Below are positions 43,879 through 52,570 of a stretch of DNA of 64,000 nucleotides, one piece after another. The stretch is from Desulfovermiculus halophilus DSM 18834. Lineage in GTDB: Bacteria; Desulfobacterota; Desulfovibrionia; Desulfovibrionales; Desulfothermaceae. The notes under the pieces are model-generated. The model searched no databases and was not told the origin of the DNA. It was given only the letters and a program-made list of their open reading frames with translations. The stretch is taken from assembly GCF_000620765.1 (NCBI RefSeq), contig NZ_JIAK01000012.1, forward strand, positions 22,842 to 86,841, in the 5' to 3' direction. Position 1 is the stretch's first letter, and the number at the start of each line of letters is the position of its first letter. Made by a program: the position numbers and the translations under genes.

Positions 43879-44982
43879 TTATTCTCCTTTGATATGCACG
43901 CTTATTCCGGGTTTCACCTTTTGGATCCCCTGAACGATCACCTTTTCGCCCGGCTTTAACCCCGAAGTCACAATGAACTTGCCGTCCCGAGCATGGCCTG
44001 TTGTGATCCGGCGCTTTTCAACCTTGTTTTTCTCATCAAGCACATAGACAAAGGCGCCTTCCTTATCCCTTTGCACCGCGGCCTGGGCAACTGCTGGTAT
44101 CATCTCTTGTTTGGCCTCTTCCAAAAAGACCCTCACGTATTCACCCGGCACAAGACGCCCGTCCGGATTCTCAAACCTGGCCCAGATGGCAATAGTCCCT
44201 GTATCCGGGTCCACCCGGTTGTCCACGAAATCGATTTCTCCCTTCCGGGGATAGGCCTGACCGCCTGAGAACTCCAAACTGACAGACAAAATGGAGGCGG
44301 CATCCCCTTTTTCAGAATCCTTCAGGGCGTTCATTATTATTTTGCCCTGATTTTCGCTTACCGAAAAAACGACCCTGATCGGGTCCATGCGCACGATTTC
44401 CGCCATCGGTTGGGACGAAGGACCCACCAGATCCCCCACCTTATAACGGCTCTTACCAATTCTGCCGGTTATCGGGGCCTCCACGGTGGTATAGTCCAGG
44501 TCGATTTCGGCCAGCTCCAGGTTGGCCCTGGCCTCGTCCAGCCTGCCCCGGGCCAGGTCACGGGCCGCCACGGCATCATCGAGATCGGTCTTGGGCACGC
44601 TTTCCGGATGGGCTGAACGTAGGCGCTCAAGACGGGTCTTCGCCTTGAAAAGATCCGCCTCCGCCTGGGCCACTTTTGCCCTGGCTGCGGCCACCCGCGC
44701 CTTGTAGGGGGCTTGCTCTATAACATAAAGAATCTGCCCCTTCTGCACAAAGGAGCCTTCCTTGAAATTGAGCTTTTCCAGGTATCCCTCCACCCGGGCC
44801 CTGAGATCGATGGATTCCATGGATTCTACATGGCCGATATATTTTTCCGGCTGGTTGGCGTCCACAAGAGCTACCGGCGCCGCCTGCACCAAGGGGGGAG
44901 GACCTTGAGGGCCCTGTGCAGCCCAGCTTAAAGCAGGAATCCCAGCCACACATGCAAGCACCAAGAAAAAAATCCTTTTCAT
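43879..44982 (-). CDS. RND efflux periplasmic adaptor (MFP family)
   Basis: A 367-residue membrane-fusion protein with a signal peptide (residues 1-21). The lipoyl-like half motifs appear as YIGHVESMESIDLRARVEGY and VEAPITGRIGKSRYKVGD around an alpha-helical hairpin. It links the RND pump with the outer-membrane channel. The ATG at 44982 has GGAGGG upstream; the extra 59 codons of open frame lie over the upstream small gene and are not conserved-looking. Confidence 0.92.
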   Translation of the reverse strand: MKRIFFLVLACVAGIPALSWAAQGPQGPPPLVQAAPVALVDANQPEKYIGHVESMESIDLRARVEGYLEKLNFKEGSFVQKGQILYVIEQAPYKARVAAARAKVAQAEADLFKAKTRLERLRSAHPESVPKTDLDDAVAARDLARGRLDEARANLELAEIDLDYTTVEAPITGRIGKSRYKVGDLVGPSSQPMAEIVRMDPIRVVFSVSENQGKIIMNALKDSEKGDAASILSVSLEFSGGQAYPRKGEIDFVDNRVDPDTGTIAIWARFENPDGRLVPGEYVRVFLEEAKQEMIPAVAQAAVQRDKEGAFVYVLDEKNKVEKRRITTGHARDGKFIVTSGLKPGEKVIVQGIQKVKPGISVHIKGE

Positions 44983-45004
44983 TTCCCGCACCCTCCAAGC
45001 ACTA

Positions 45005-45301
45005 TCAGACTTCATTGATGTAAGATCCTTTGCTGAGCTTCCACAGCGTGTGATGGACCAAACCATGCTGAAGCAGAAAGGCTGCGACTTGCAGCCCGCA
45101 TGCGGTCTTGCCCTCAATACACGCTGAATCATCCCAGCCCAAATGAACGCTGACCTCATTTTCGACTTCCAGGTTCTGGTAACAGGCCCACCACAATGGC
45201 CTGGGATGAGAACCGGGATGGCGGAATCCGGCCATTTCCTGCAAAAGACCGGCGCATTGCTCGGCCCGTAATGTACGAACTGTTATGATTTCTATAAACA
45301 T
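45005..45301 (-). CDS. Small soluble protein of unknown function before the efflux genes
   Basis: A 98-residue protein that I do not firmly recognise. The beginning MFIEIITVRTLRAEQCAGLL and the LVHHTLWKL ending could fit a small alpha/beta monooxygenase-like (ABM) or related dimeric fold. It is 22 bases upstream of the adaptor gene in the same direction, so it is probably the first gene of the efflux operon. Confidence 0.5.
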   Translation of the reverse strand: MFIEIITVRTLRAEQCAGLLQEMAGFRHPGSHPRPLWWACYQNLEVENEVSVHLGWDDSACIEGKTACGLQVAAFLLQHGLVHHTLWKLSKGSYINEV

Positions 45302-45477
45302 TGCATGTATCCTCGAAAGAAACTTACATGCAATACATATACCATTATTATATCATGCTGGCATATATCATTTTTACAATAAAACCGATCTCAGGCCTTG
45401 ATTATAATTACGCAATACAGTAAAAATTCTTCTTGTATAATGTAAACCCTAACTCAATTACACTATAGCGTATTTTT

Positions 45478-47034
45478 ATGAGCCTTCCCCCTGATTCCTT
45501 CTTCCGAGAGTCGGTTTTGCGCATATGCAGCAGTCTAGATATCGACAAGGCCTTAGACCGTTGCCTGGAGTACGTCAAGCAATTCATCCCCGCAGACTCC
45601 ATGCACCTCTCGGTGTATCTTCCTGATGTTCAGATGCTGGAGTTCGTGGCCGCGGCAGGAAACACCGGGGACAAGCCGAATCTTGGAGCCATCTCCGTAC
45701 CGGCCATCGACTGGGAAGCTCCTGAGAACCAGCGCCCGGGAATGACCTCCCTGCATATGGTCAACAATCCTCATAATGAGCCGGAAACCAAAAACATCCT
45801 CAACCAATTGGAGATGAGCCTCGACTTTTCAGCCATGATCATGCGTCTGTCCCTGGAACAGAGCTATATTGGGGAGGTGGCTGTCAAAAGTCTGGGCATC
45901 AATCGATTCACCGAGGACCACGCCCGTCTTTTCGTCCAGCTACGGGAACCCCTGGCCATCGCCCTGGCCAACGCCCTGAAGCACATGGAGGTCGTCCGTC
46001 TCAACGAACTCTTGGCCGACGAAAGCAGGTACTTTCAGCAGCAAATCCGGGCCAGGGAAGGGGAAGAGGTCATTGGGGCGGACTTTGGGCTCAAAGGGGT
46101 CATGCAGCAGGTCCAGCAGGTTGCCTCCCTGGACAATCCAGTTTTGCTTCTGGGGGAAACCGGGAGCGGCAAGGGGATCATAGCCGATACAATTCACAAG
46201 CTCTCCAACCGTTCCCAGGGCCCGATGATAACCGTCAACTGCGGTGCCATTCCGGATGCTTTGCTGGAAAGCGAGCTCTTCGGACATGAGAAGGGGGCGT
46301 TTACCGGGGCGGAAAAACAGAAACGGGGGCGCTTTGAGCGCGGACAGGGCGGAACCGTCTTCCTGGATGAAATCGGCGAGCTTCCCTTCCAGTCCCAGGT
46401 CAAGCTCCTCCATGTCCTGCAGCACAAACAAATAGAACGAGTGGGAGGAAGCCAAAGCATTCCTTTGGATATCCGGATCATTGCCGCCACCAACAGGGAT
46501 TTGGCGGCTATGGTCCGAGCCGGCGACTTCCGGGAGGATCTCTGGTACAGGCTGAACGTCTTCCCGGTTATGGTCCCCCCTTTGCGTCAACGCAAGGAGG
46601 ATATCCCGGCCCTGGTCCACCATTTCTTGCACCGCAAGGCAGCGGACCTCAAGCTTGCCAATCGCCCCAAACTCCCCCCGGATGCCCTGGACAAGCTTAT
46701 GGCCCACACCTGGCCGGGAAACGTGCGCGAGCTGGAAAACTTCATAGAGCGGGCCCTGATCCAATCCACCAACAGTGAGCTGGACATCGATTCACTGATC
46801 ACAAGTATTGCCAGCACCCGAACAAAGCATACTGCTTCCTTAGAAGATGAATCAGCCCCCTTTCCCACCCTGGACGCGGTATGCGCAGAACATATCCGCC
46901 GGGCCCTGAACCGAAGTCGGGGGAAAATCAGCGGACCGGGCGGAGCGGCCGAGCTCCTGGACCTACATCCCAACACCCTGCGCCAGAGGATGGATAAGCT
47001 GGGAATTCCCTATAAGCGCAGGAAACAAAGCTAG
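45478..47034 (+). CDS. Sigma-54-dependent activator with N-terminal GAF domain
   Basis: A 518-residue regulator. Residues about 15-175 form a GAF domain. The AAA+ domain shows Walker A LLGETGSGKGIIAD, the sigma-54 contact loop GHEKGAFTGAEK, Walker B GGTVFLDEIGELP, and WPGNVRELENF. A Fis-type helix-turn-helix closes the protein (GGAAELLDLHPNTLRQRMDK). It binds an enhancer and activates sigma-54 promoters when the GAF ligand is present. It reads toward the TRAP transporter genes 121 bases downstream, which are its likely target. I did not find a clear -24/-12 box there. Confidence 0.93.
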   Translation: MSLPPDSFFRESVLRICSSLDIDKALDRCLEYVKQFIPADSMHLSVYLPDVQMLEFVAAAGNTGDKPNLGAISVPAIDWEAPENQRPGMTSLHMVNNPHNEPETKNILNQLEMSLDFSAMIMRLSLEQSYIGEVAVKSLGINRFTEDHARLFVQLREPLAIALANALKHMEVVRLNELLADESRYFQQQIRAREGEEVIGADFGLKGVMQQVQQVASLDNPVLLLGETGSGKGIIADTIHKLSNRSQGPMITVNCGAIPDALLESELFGHEKGAFTGAEKQKRGRFERGQGGTVFLDEIGELPFQSQVKLLHVLQHKQIERVGGSQSIPLDIRIIAATNRDLAAMVRAGDFREDLWYRLNVFPVMVPPLRQRKEDIPALVHHFLHRKAADLKLANRPKLPPDALDKLMAHTWPGNVRELENFIERALIQSTNSELDIDSLITSIASTRTKHTASLEDESAPFPTLDAVCAEHIRRALNRSRGKISGPGGAAELLDLHPNTLRQRMDKLGIPYKRRKQS

Positions 47035-47069
47035 CCCTGGTCATGCCTGGGACTTGGAAACAGTATTTC

Positions 47070-47098
47070 TTGACAGATCTGTGTTCTTCGAGTCAAAT
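47070..47098 (+). promoter_or_regulatory. Putative promoter before the TRAP genes
   Basis: TTGACA at 47070-47075, a 17-base spacer and TCAAAT at 47093-47098. The -10 box is weak. A CAGATCTG palindrome overlaps the spacer. Confidence 0.35.
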
Positions 47099-47155
47099 TC
47101 CGCAATTTCCGCCCAATCCGGGTTCATCAGCAACTGTTAGCTAAGGAGATCTCCC

Positions 47156-48241
47156 ATGCCCAAGAAATACCTTTTTCTTTTCATAGTCCTCACAGCCCTT
47201 TTCGCGGTTCAGCCGGCCGGGGCCAAAACCGTGATCAAGCTGGCCAATGCCGGTCCGGACGAACCGGACAATCGAACAGTCAAAGCAGTAGCCATCTTTG
47301 AACATATCGTAGAAACCAAGACCCAGGGAGCCATTGAAGTCCAGGCCTACCATGCCTCCAAGCTGGGTGATGAACGGGAAGCCCTGGAAGGTATCCGGAT
47401 GGGGACAATCCAGATGGGTACCTTGACCTCCGGGCCTGTCCCTGGATTCTTCAAGCCGGTTATGCTTTTTGACATTCCCTATCTGTTCAGCAGTGCCCCG
47501 GCTGCCTGGGAATTTTTCCATGGGCCTGTGGCTGCGGAATTCAAGCAAGAGTTTTTGCAAAAAACCGGAGTGCGCATCCTGGATATCACGGAAAACGGGT
47601 ACCGCCATTTCACCAACAACGTCCGTCCGATCAACGTCCCGGCCGATATGGACGGGCTTAAAGTGCGGACCATGCAGAACCCGGCCCACATGGCCATAAC
47701 CGAGGCCCTGGGCGCCGATCCGACCCCAATCCCGTTCAGTGAACTGTACATGGCCTTGCAGCAAGGCGTGGTGGATGCCATGGAATGCCCGGTGGTTTTA
47801 ATCCACGATATGAAGTTTTATGAGGTCCAGGACTACATGATCCGGGACGGTCATCTCTACAATCCTCTTTTTGTGTTTATCAACAACCGGTTTTTTGAAA
47901 ATCTCTCCCCAAAGCATCAAAAAATCGTCCGCGAAGCTGCTCAAGTTTTAGCTGCCAGCCACAACGGGTTTAGTCAGGAAGCAAACAGGGAGGGCCTGGC
48001 CAAGCTAAAGGACCAGGGGATGGAAATATAGACTCCCACTTCAGAAGAACTGCACAAGTTCAGGGATCTGGCCCAGCCTGCCGGACTGGAGTTCATTTCC
48101 TCGGAAATCGGAAGCGAGTGGGTGGACAAGGCCTTGAAGGGAGCCAAAAAGGCTGAAGATACAGTAGGCGGGCGAGCTGAAGAGATCGTGCAGGAGCGGA
48201 TCGAGATGGCCAATGAAAAATATGAGGCCATACAAAAATAA
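47156..48241 (+). pseudogene. dctP: TRAP transporter solute-binding protein DctP, interrupted by an in-frame TAG
   Basis: The uninterrupted frame gives 291 residues: signal peptide (1-23), VIKLANAGPDEPDNRTVKA, the Arg-containing ligand site GLKVRTMQNPAHMAITEALG, and PVVLIHDMKFYEVQDY. It stops with TAG at 48029-48031 right after GMEI. The same frame then continues without any shift as TPTSEELHKFRDLAQPAG for 69 more residues to TAA at 48239-48241. That is the normal C-terminal region of DctP proteins, with a Tyr expected where TAG occurs. So it is a recent nonsense mutation, a suppressed amber codon, or a sequence error. Two TRAP membrane genes follow after MITE copy D. Confidence 0.8.
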
Positions 48242-48516
48242 GGCTCTTCGACACAGAAAGCAGAACTGTATGCATAAGAGTTTGCCGTCTCTTCTAGTGT
48301 GCCTTGAGCGGCAGGCCCGCACATTTTCTTGGTCCCTCCACCCGGCACTCACGTGTACGACAAGCTTTAGTCAAACAGAAAGCAGTGAACTTGCACGTAA
48401 GTAGCCGGGAGGGGGCAGGGATCCCCCTTTGGCGGGCCTTAGAAAATACCGGGCCGAAAATGGACACACAGAAGAGACGGCAAACTCCAAGAATCCATAG
48501 GCTAGGTTGAAGAACC
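48242..48516 (+). repeat. MITE-like repeat, long copy D
   Basis: It starts GGCTCTTCGACACAGAAAG one base after the dctP TAA codon and ends GGTTGAAGAACC. The core (CACTCACGTGTACGACAAGC through AAGCAGTGAACTTGCACG) is nearly the same as in copy E and differs from copy C. It splits the TRAP operon between dctP and dctQ. Confidence 0.87.
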
Positions 48517-48546
48517 AAAAACGAACTCTCGCTGTTATCGACCACC

Positions 48547-49098
48547 ATGCATTTTCTCTCCTACTGGATAAACAAGGCGGCCAATGCCCAGGTCTGGCTT
48601 TGTTCCATCTTTCTCTGCCTCCTCGGGACCTTGATGAGCATGATCATTCTCTTGCAGGTCGTGTTTCGTTTTGTGATCTACATTCCTTTCCCCTGGAGCG
48701 AGGAATGCGCCAGGTATATGATGGTCTGGATGGCCATGCTTGGCAGTGTTGTGGCTCTTCGCTGGGGACGGCACATCGGCGTGCGCATCCTGGTGGAAAA
48801 AATACCGGGCCGGGGCTACGACCGATTCATCGTCCCGCTGGTCCAACTGGGGATGATCCTTTTTCTGGCGGTCTTGACCCAACAAGGTATCAACCTGGCC
48901 ACCCTGAACATGCATCAGCGCTCTCCAGCCATGGAAATTCCCATGCTCATCCCATATCTGGCGCTGCCTGTCGGCAGCGTGATGATGATTGTTGATATTG
49001 CCGCCGACATGCTGCATGACAGATTTCCGACTTCGGCCGGATCAAACGCCAACATCGCCACTCCAGCCCTTGGAACTGAGGACAGCCCCAATCCCTAG
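48547..49098 (+). CDS. dctQ: TRAP transporter small membrane subunit DctQ
   Basis: A 183-residue protein with four hydrophobic segments. The motif FPWSEECARYMMVWMAMLGS and then RWGRHIGV is the DctQ signature. It pairs with DctM to form the Na+-driven uptake channel. The ATG at 48547 has a poor ribosome-binding site, and the MITE lies just upstream, so expression may be altered. The DctM gene starts seven bases after its stop. Confidence 0.9.
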   Translation: MHFLSYWINKAANAQVWLCSIFLCLLGTLMSMIILLQVVFRFVIYIPFPWSEECARYMMVWMAMLGSVVALRWGRHIGVRILVEKIPGRGYDRFIVPLVQLGMILFLAVLTQQGINLATLNMHQRSPAMEIPMLIPYLALPVGSVMMIVDIAADMLHDRFPTSAGSNANIATPALGTEDSPNP

Positions 49099-49104
49099 AA
49101 TACT

Positions 49105-50388
49105 ATGACCCTACTTTTGGCCTCAGTTTTCCTTTTGACCCTGGTACTGGGGTTTCCCATTGCCTTCTGTCTTGGCCTGACCTCTTTGGCCGCCCTGGTA
49201 TGGATGAACAATGTGCCCCTGGTCATCCTGGCTCAGCGCATGTTCACCGGCATCGACTCCTTCCCGCTCATGGCCGTGCCCTTTTTCGTCCTGCCCGGGG
49301 AGATCATGAACCGGGGCGGAACCACCAAGCGGCTCATCGACTTCGCCAATGTCCTGGTCGGAAGGATTCCCGGCGGATTGGCCCATACCAATGTGGTGGC
49401 CTCCATGTTCTTCGGCGGAATCAGCGGCTCGGCAGTGGCCGACGCTGCGGCCATGGGCACCATTCTCGTCCCGGGGATGGTTCGCAAGGGTTTTCCTCCG
49501 GGCTTTAGCGCAGCTGTGACCGCAGCCTCCTCGACTATGGGACCGATCATCCCCCCGTCCATACTCATGGTTCTAATGGGGGTGACCACCGGGCTGTCTA
49601 TCGGAGGCCTGTTTGCAGCCGGCATCGTCCCCGGTATCCTCCTCGGATTGTCCATGATGGCCTTAAGCCTGTTCATGGCTGTGCGCTACCAATACCCCCG
49701 GGAGGTTTTTCCCTTTACCGGGCGAATCTTTTGGCGTTCATTTGCAGCCGCCTTGCCTGCACTGTTTGCTCCCCTGATCATTTTGGGCGGGATCCTGGGC
49801 GGTGTCTTCACCCCAACCGAAGCCGCCGCTGTGGCTGTTTTTTATGCCTTCTTCCTGGGGTTGTGCATCTACAGGGAGCTGGATCTCAAAGAGCTGAAGG
49901 ATATCCTGGTCCACAGCGGAGTAACCACCGCAGTCCTTTTGCTCATCATCGGTATGGCCAACATCTTCTCTTGGGTCTTATCCGCGGAACAGATCCCGAC
50001 CCGGATCGCAGAGGGCATGCTGGCCATTACGGAAAATCCCTATCTCATTCTGCTGTTCATCAATATCTTCCTGATCTTTATCGGTACATTTCTGGAAGGC
50101 GGGGCAGCCATCATTATTCTGGCTCCCACCCTGCTTTCAGTGGCCGAAACCGTGGGCATTGATCCACTTCACTTCGGCCTGGTCATGGTCCTGAACATAG
50201 CCGTCGGACTTTTGACTCCCCCGTTGGGAGTCTGCCTGTTCGTGGTCTCCGGAGTCACCGGACTGCAGCTGTCGACCATCATCCGCTCCGTTCTGCCCTT
50301 CTTAGCCCTGGAAGTGGCAGTTTTGCTCCTGGCCACCTATTGGCCGGGTGTCATCCTGTTTGTTCCCAAGATGCTGGGATACATATAG
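49105..50388 (+). CDS. dctM: TRAP transporter large membrane subunit DctM
   Basis: A 427-residue protein with about twelve helices. Typical pieces are LPGEIMNRGGTTKRLIDFA, FFGGISGSAVADAAAMGTI, IIPPSILMVLMGVTTG and FTPTEAAAVAVFYAFFLG. It is the main transport subunit for C4-dicarboxylates, other carboxylates or amino-acid-like acids; the adjoining aminotransferase suggests an amino or oxo acid. A hairpin repeat of the GTGCCTGC family follows and may end the transcript. Confidence 0.93.
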   Translation: MTLLLASVFLLTLVLGFPIAFCLGLTSLAALVWMNNVPLVILAQRMFTGIDSFPLMAVPFFVLPGEIMNRGGTTKRLIDFANVLVGRIPGGLAHTNVVASMFFGGISGSAVADAAAMGTILVPGMVRKGFPPGFSAAVTAASSTMGPIIPPSILMVLMGVTTGLSIGGLFAAGIVPGILLGLSMMALSLFMAVRYQYPREVFPFTGRIFWRSFAAALPALFAPLIILGGILGGVFTPTEAAAVAVFYAFFLGLCIYRELDLKELKDILVHSGVTTAVLLLIIGMANIFSWVLSAEQIPTRIAEGMLAITENPYLILLFINIFLIFIGTFLEGGAAIIILAPTLLSVAETVGIDPLHFGLVMVLNIAVGLLTPPLGVCLFVVSGVTGLQLSTIIRSVLPFLALEVAVLLLATYWPGVILFVPKMLGYI

Positions 50389-50401
50389 ATCAAACCAACC
50401 C

Positions 50402-50446
50402 ACATGCCTGCCACGGCGCAGGCACGCTTGCGCTGACGAAGCATAC
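50402..50446. repeat. Hairpin repeat (GTGCCTGC family), copy 3
   Basis: An inverted copy containing the hairpin TGCCTGC-CACGGC-GCAGGCA at 50405-50424 and then GCTTGCGCTGACGAAGCATA. It lies 14 bases after the dctM stop. Confidence 0.72.
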
Positions 50447-50620
50447 AAACGATTTCGATACCGATTGAAAGTGGTTACCCATTGTTGTGATTTCCTTTCT
50501 TCGGGTTCGTAATCGATATCGGGATCGATATCCATAAACTGAGGGTTCCTGCTGCACCGAATGACATATTCTTTCGATTTCGATAGCGATCCCGATTTCG
50601 ATTTGGATTCTCACAACTAT
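50447..50620. repeat. CGAT-rich low-complexity repeat region
   Basis: Strings of CGATTT, CGATAT and CGATAC units appear on both sides of a non-repetitive middle: ACGATTTCGATACCGATTG at the left, TCGATATCGGGATCGATATC, and CGATAGCGATCCCGATTTCG at the right. The latter two can pair. It fills most of the gap before the aminotransferase gene. Confidence 0.6.
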
Positions 50621-50657
50621 TAACTAATAACGGTTTTTCAAACCAAAGGAACAGAGA

Positions 50658-51842
50658 ATGCTCCATCTTTACTCCACAATGGAATCCAAGATTTGTTCCC
50701 GGATCAAAAGCTTGCAATTCAGCGTTATCCGGGAAATGAGCCAGCGAGCCGCAGGGATGGACGACTGCATCAGCTTGGGGATCGGCGAACCCGATTTTGA
50801 CACGCCTGATCAGGTCATCACCCAGGCCATGCAGGACGTGCGCAACGGCTACACGCACTACGCCCCGGCCCAGGGTGACCTCGAGCTCCTGGATTTTCTC
50901 TCCTCACAGCTGTCCGAGGAAACCGGTCTCTCCATTCCTGCGTCCAGGATAGTGGTCACCCCGGGGGGCATGGGGGCCTTGAGCGCCACCCTGCAGACAG
51001 TGCTGGAGCCGGGAGACGAGGTCCTTATCCCTGAACCGTATTTTCCATCCTACAACGCCCATGTGATTATGGCCGGAGGGAAAGTCATCCCCGTGCCCAC
51101 GCATTTCCAGACCGGGTTCACCCTTCGTCCCGAGGACCTCGCACAGCGAATAACGGACAAAAGCAAGGTCCTCCTGCTCAACTCCCCGAACAACCCTACA
51201 GGCAACGTGCTGGACAGCGAGACCTTGGATCAAATCGCCCGGATCGCCAGGGACAGGGAGCTCATTGTCCTCTCCGACGAGGTTTACGACCGCATGGTTT
51301 TCGAGGGAAGGTTTGAATCCATCGTTACTCGGCCGGGTATGGCCGAGCAGACTGTGGTTATAAAATCGTGTTCCAAGACCTTTGCCATGACCGGATGGCG
51401 GGTAGGGTATGCCTTTGGTCCGGATTGGCTCATGCCCGATGTGATCAAGGTGGTCAATTACGCCACAACCTGTGTGAATTCTCCAGGGCAGCGAGCCGCC
51501 CTGGCCGCCCTGCGCATGGATCAAAGCCCGTTTATTGCTATGAGTGAATCATTTCAGCGCCGCGTGGGGCTCCTCTGGAAGCGGCTGGATCAGATGTCCG
51601 GAATCCGTTGTCACCGTCCGGCCGGTTCCTTTTACCTTTTTCCGGAGATCAGCGGCGTTGACCTGGACAGCACCCGTTTTGCGCAGTCCTTGCTGGAGGA
51701 GGAACGGGTGCTGGTCATTCCTGGAGCGGCCTTCGGCCCATCCGGAGAGGGGTGCGTCCGCATCGCCGGCACTGTGGACGAGGAGCAGCTGGAAAAGGCT
51801 ATGGATCGTCTGCAGCGATTCGTCCACTCCCGGGCAAAATAG
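50658..51842 (+). CDS. PLP-dependent class I/II aminotransferase
   Basis: A 394-residue fold-type I enzyme. Recognisable pieces are LGIGEPDFDTPDQV, NSPNNPTGNVL, VLSDEVYDRMVFEG, and the Schiff-base Lys in SCSKTFAMTGWRVG (Lys240); the substrate Arg lies in GEGCVRIAG near the end. It is close to aspartate/aromatic aminotransferases. AAAGGAACAG precedes the ATG. It lies 269 bases behind dctM on the same strand, and may process what the TRAP system imports. Substrate is unknown. Confidence 0.9.
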   Translation: MLHLYSTMESKICSRIKSLQFSVIREMSQRAAGMDDCISLGIGEPDFDTPDQVITQAMQDVRNGYTHYAPAQGDLELLDFLSSQLSEETGLSIPASRIVVTPGGMGALSATLQTVLEPGDEVLIPEPYFPSYNAHVIMAGGKVIPVPTHFQTGFTLRPEDLAQRITDKSKVLLLNSPNNPTGNVLDSETLDQIARIARDRELIVLSDEVYDRMVFEGRFESIVTRPGMAEQTVVIKSCSKTFAMTGWRVGYAFGPDWLMPDVIKVVNYATTCVNSPGQRAALAALRMDQSPFIAMSESFQRRVGLLWKRLDQMSGIRCHRPAGSFYLFPEISGVDLDSTRFAQSLLEEERVLVIPGAAFGPSGEGCVRIAGTVDEEQLEKAMDRLQRFVHSRAK

Positions 51843-51940
51843 CCCACCTCCTTTTGTATCTCTCCAGAAAATCGAGAACATTCTGGGCAGAACAGGTCAT
51901 TGCCTGATGTCTTCACCGAAGCAATCTCAATAAAAATTGA

Positions 51941-52215
51941 GTTTCTTCGACGTAGCCTGTGGATTTTTGGAGTTTGCCATCTCTTCTGTGTGCCCACTTT
52001 CGGCCCGGTATTTTCTAAGTCCCGCCAAAGGGGGATGCCTGCCCCCTCCCGGCTACTCACGTGCAGGTCACTGCTTTCTGTGTGATCAAAGCTTATCGTA
52101 CACGTGAGTGCCGGGTTTCCCCCTTTTGGCGGGACCAAGAAAATGTGCGGGCCTGCCGCTCACGGCACACAGAAGAGACGGCAAACTCTTATGTATGCAA
52201 TTCCACTTTCTGTGT
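51941..52215 (-). repeat. MITE-like repeat, long copy E (inverted)
   Basis: It reads from TTTCTTCGACGTAGCCTGTG to CACTTTCTGTGTTTGTGAA, the reverse of copy D. The core is the same as in D, with TCACGTGCAGGTCACTGC and CGTACACGTGAGTGCC pairing. The left-arm end is degenerate. Confidence 0.87.
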
Positions 52216-52570
52216 TTGTGAACTCTGCCGTGCCGTTTCTGCCCTCACTCCTCTCTTCGCTGACTGCCTTTCTTGGTTATTCCTGATGCTTGGGCTGGTT
52301 CCGGATTGCTTCCAGATGAAGCATCTTCTGGCGTCTTCTTTTCTTCAATTATATCTATCTGAGATTTGTCGTACATCATTGGGGCTGTTTCTATGTTCAT
52401 ATCTATAATATCTATTTGGTATTGCTGAATATGCAATGAACACAGGCCTGCACAGCCCGGGAACACAAGGAACACTGACCGTGCGGTCTGGAGCAGAAGA
52501 ACAGAAAACGAACAGCTCTGGTCACCTTTTTCCACAGGTTGTTGATTATTAATATAATATGCTGAAATAT
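52216..52570. other. AT-rich intergenic stretch
   Basis: No convincing gene. A 96-codon minus-strand frame (52245-52535) has no good ribosome-binding site and an unbalanced composition. The ATATCTAT motif recurs several times near 52350-52420. Confidence 0.45.

Noticed and set aside
47035..47155. A sigma-54 (-24/-12) promoter for the TRAP genes
   Set aside because: I looked for GG-N10-GC spacing and did not find it; only a weak sigma-70-like site is visible.
52245..52535. A 96-codon minus-strand frame in the gap before hdrB
   Set aside because: No convincing ribosome-binding site, AT-biased repeats in the middle and no recognisable domain.
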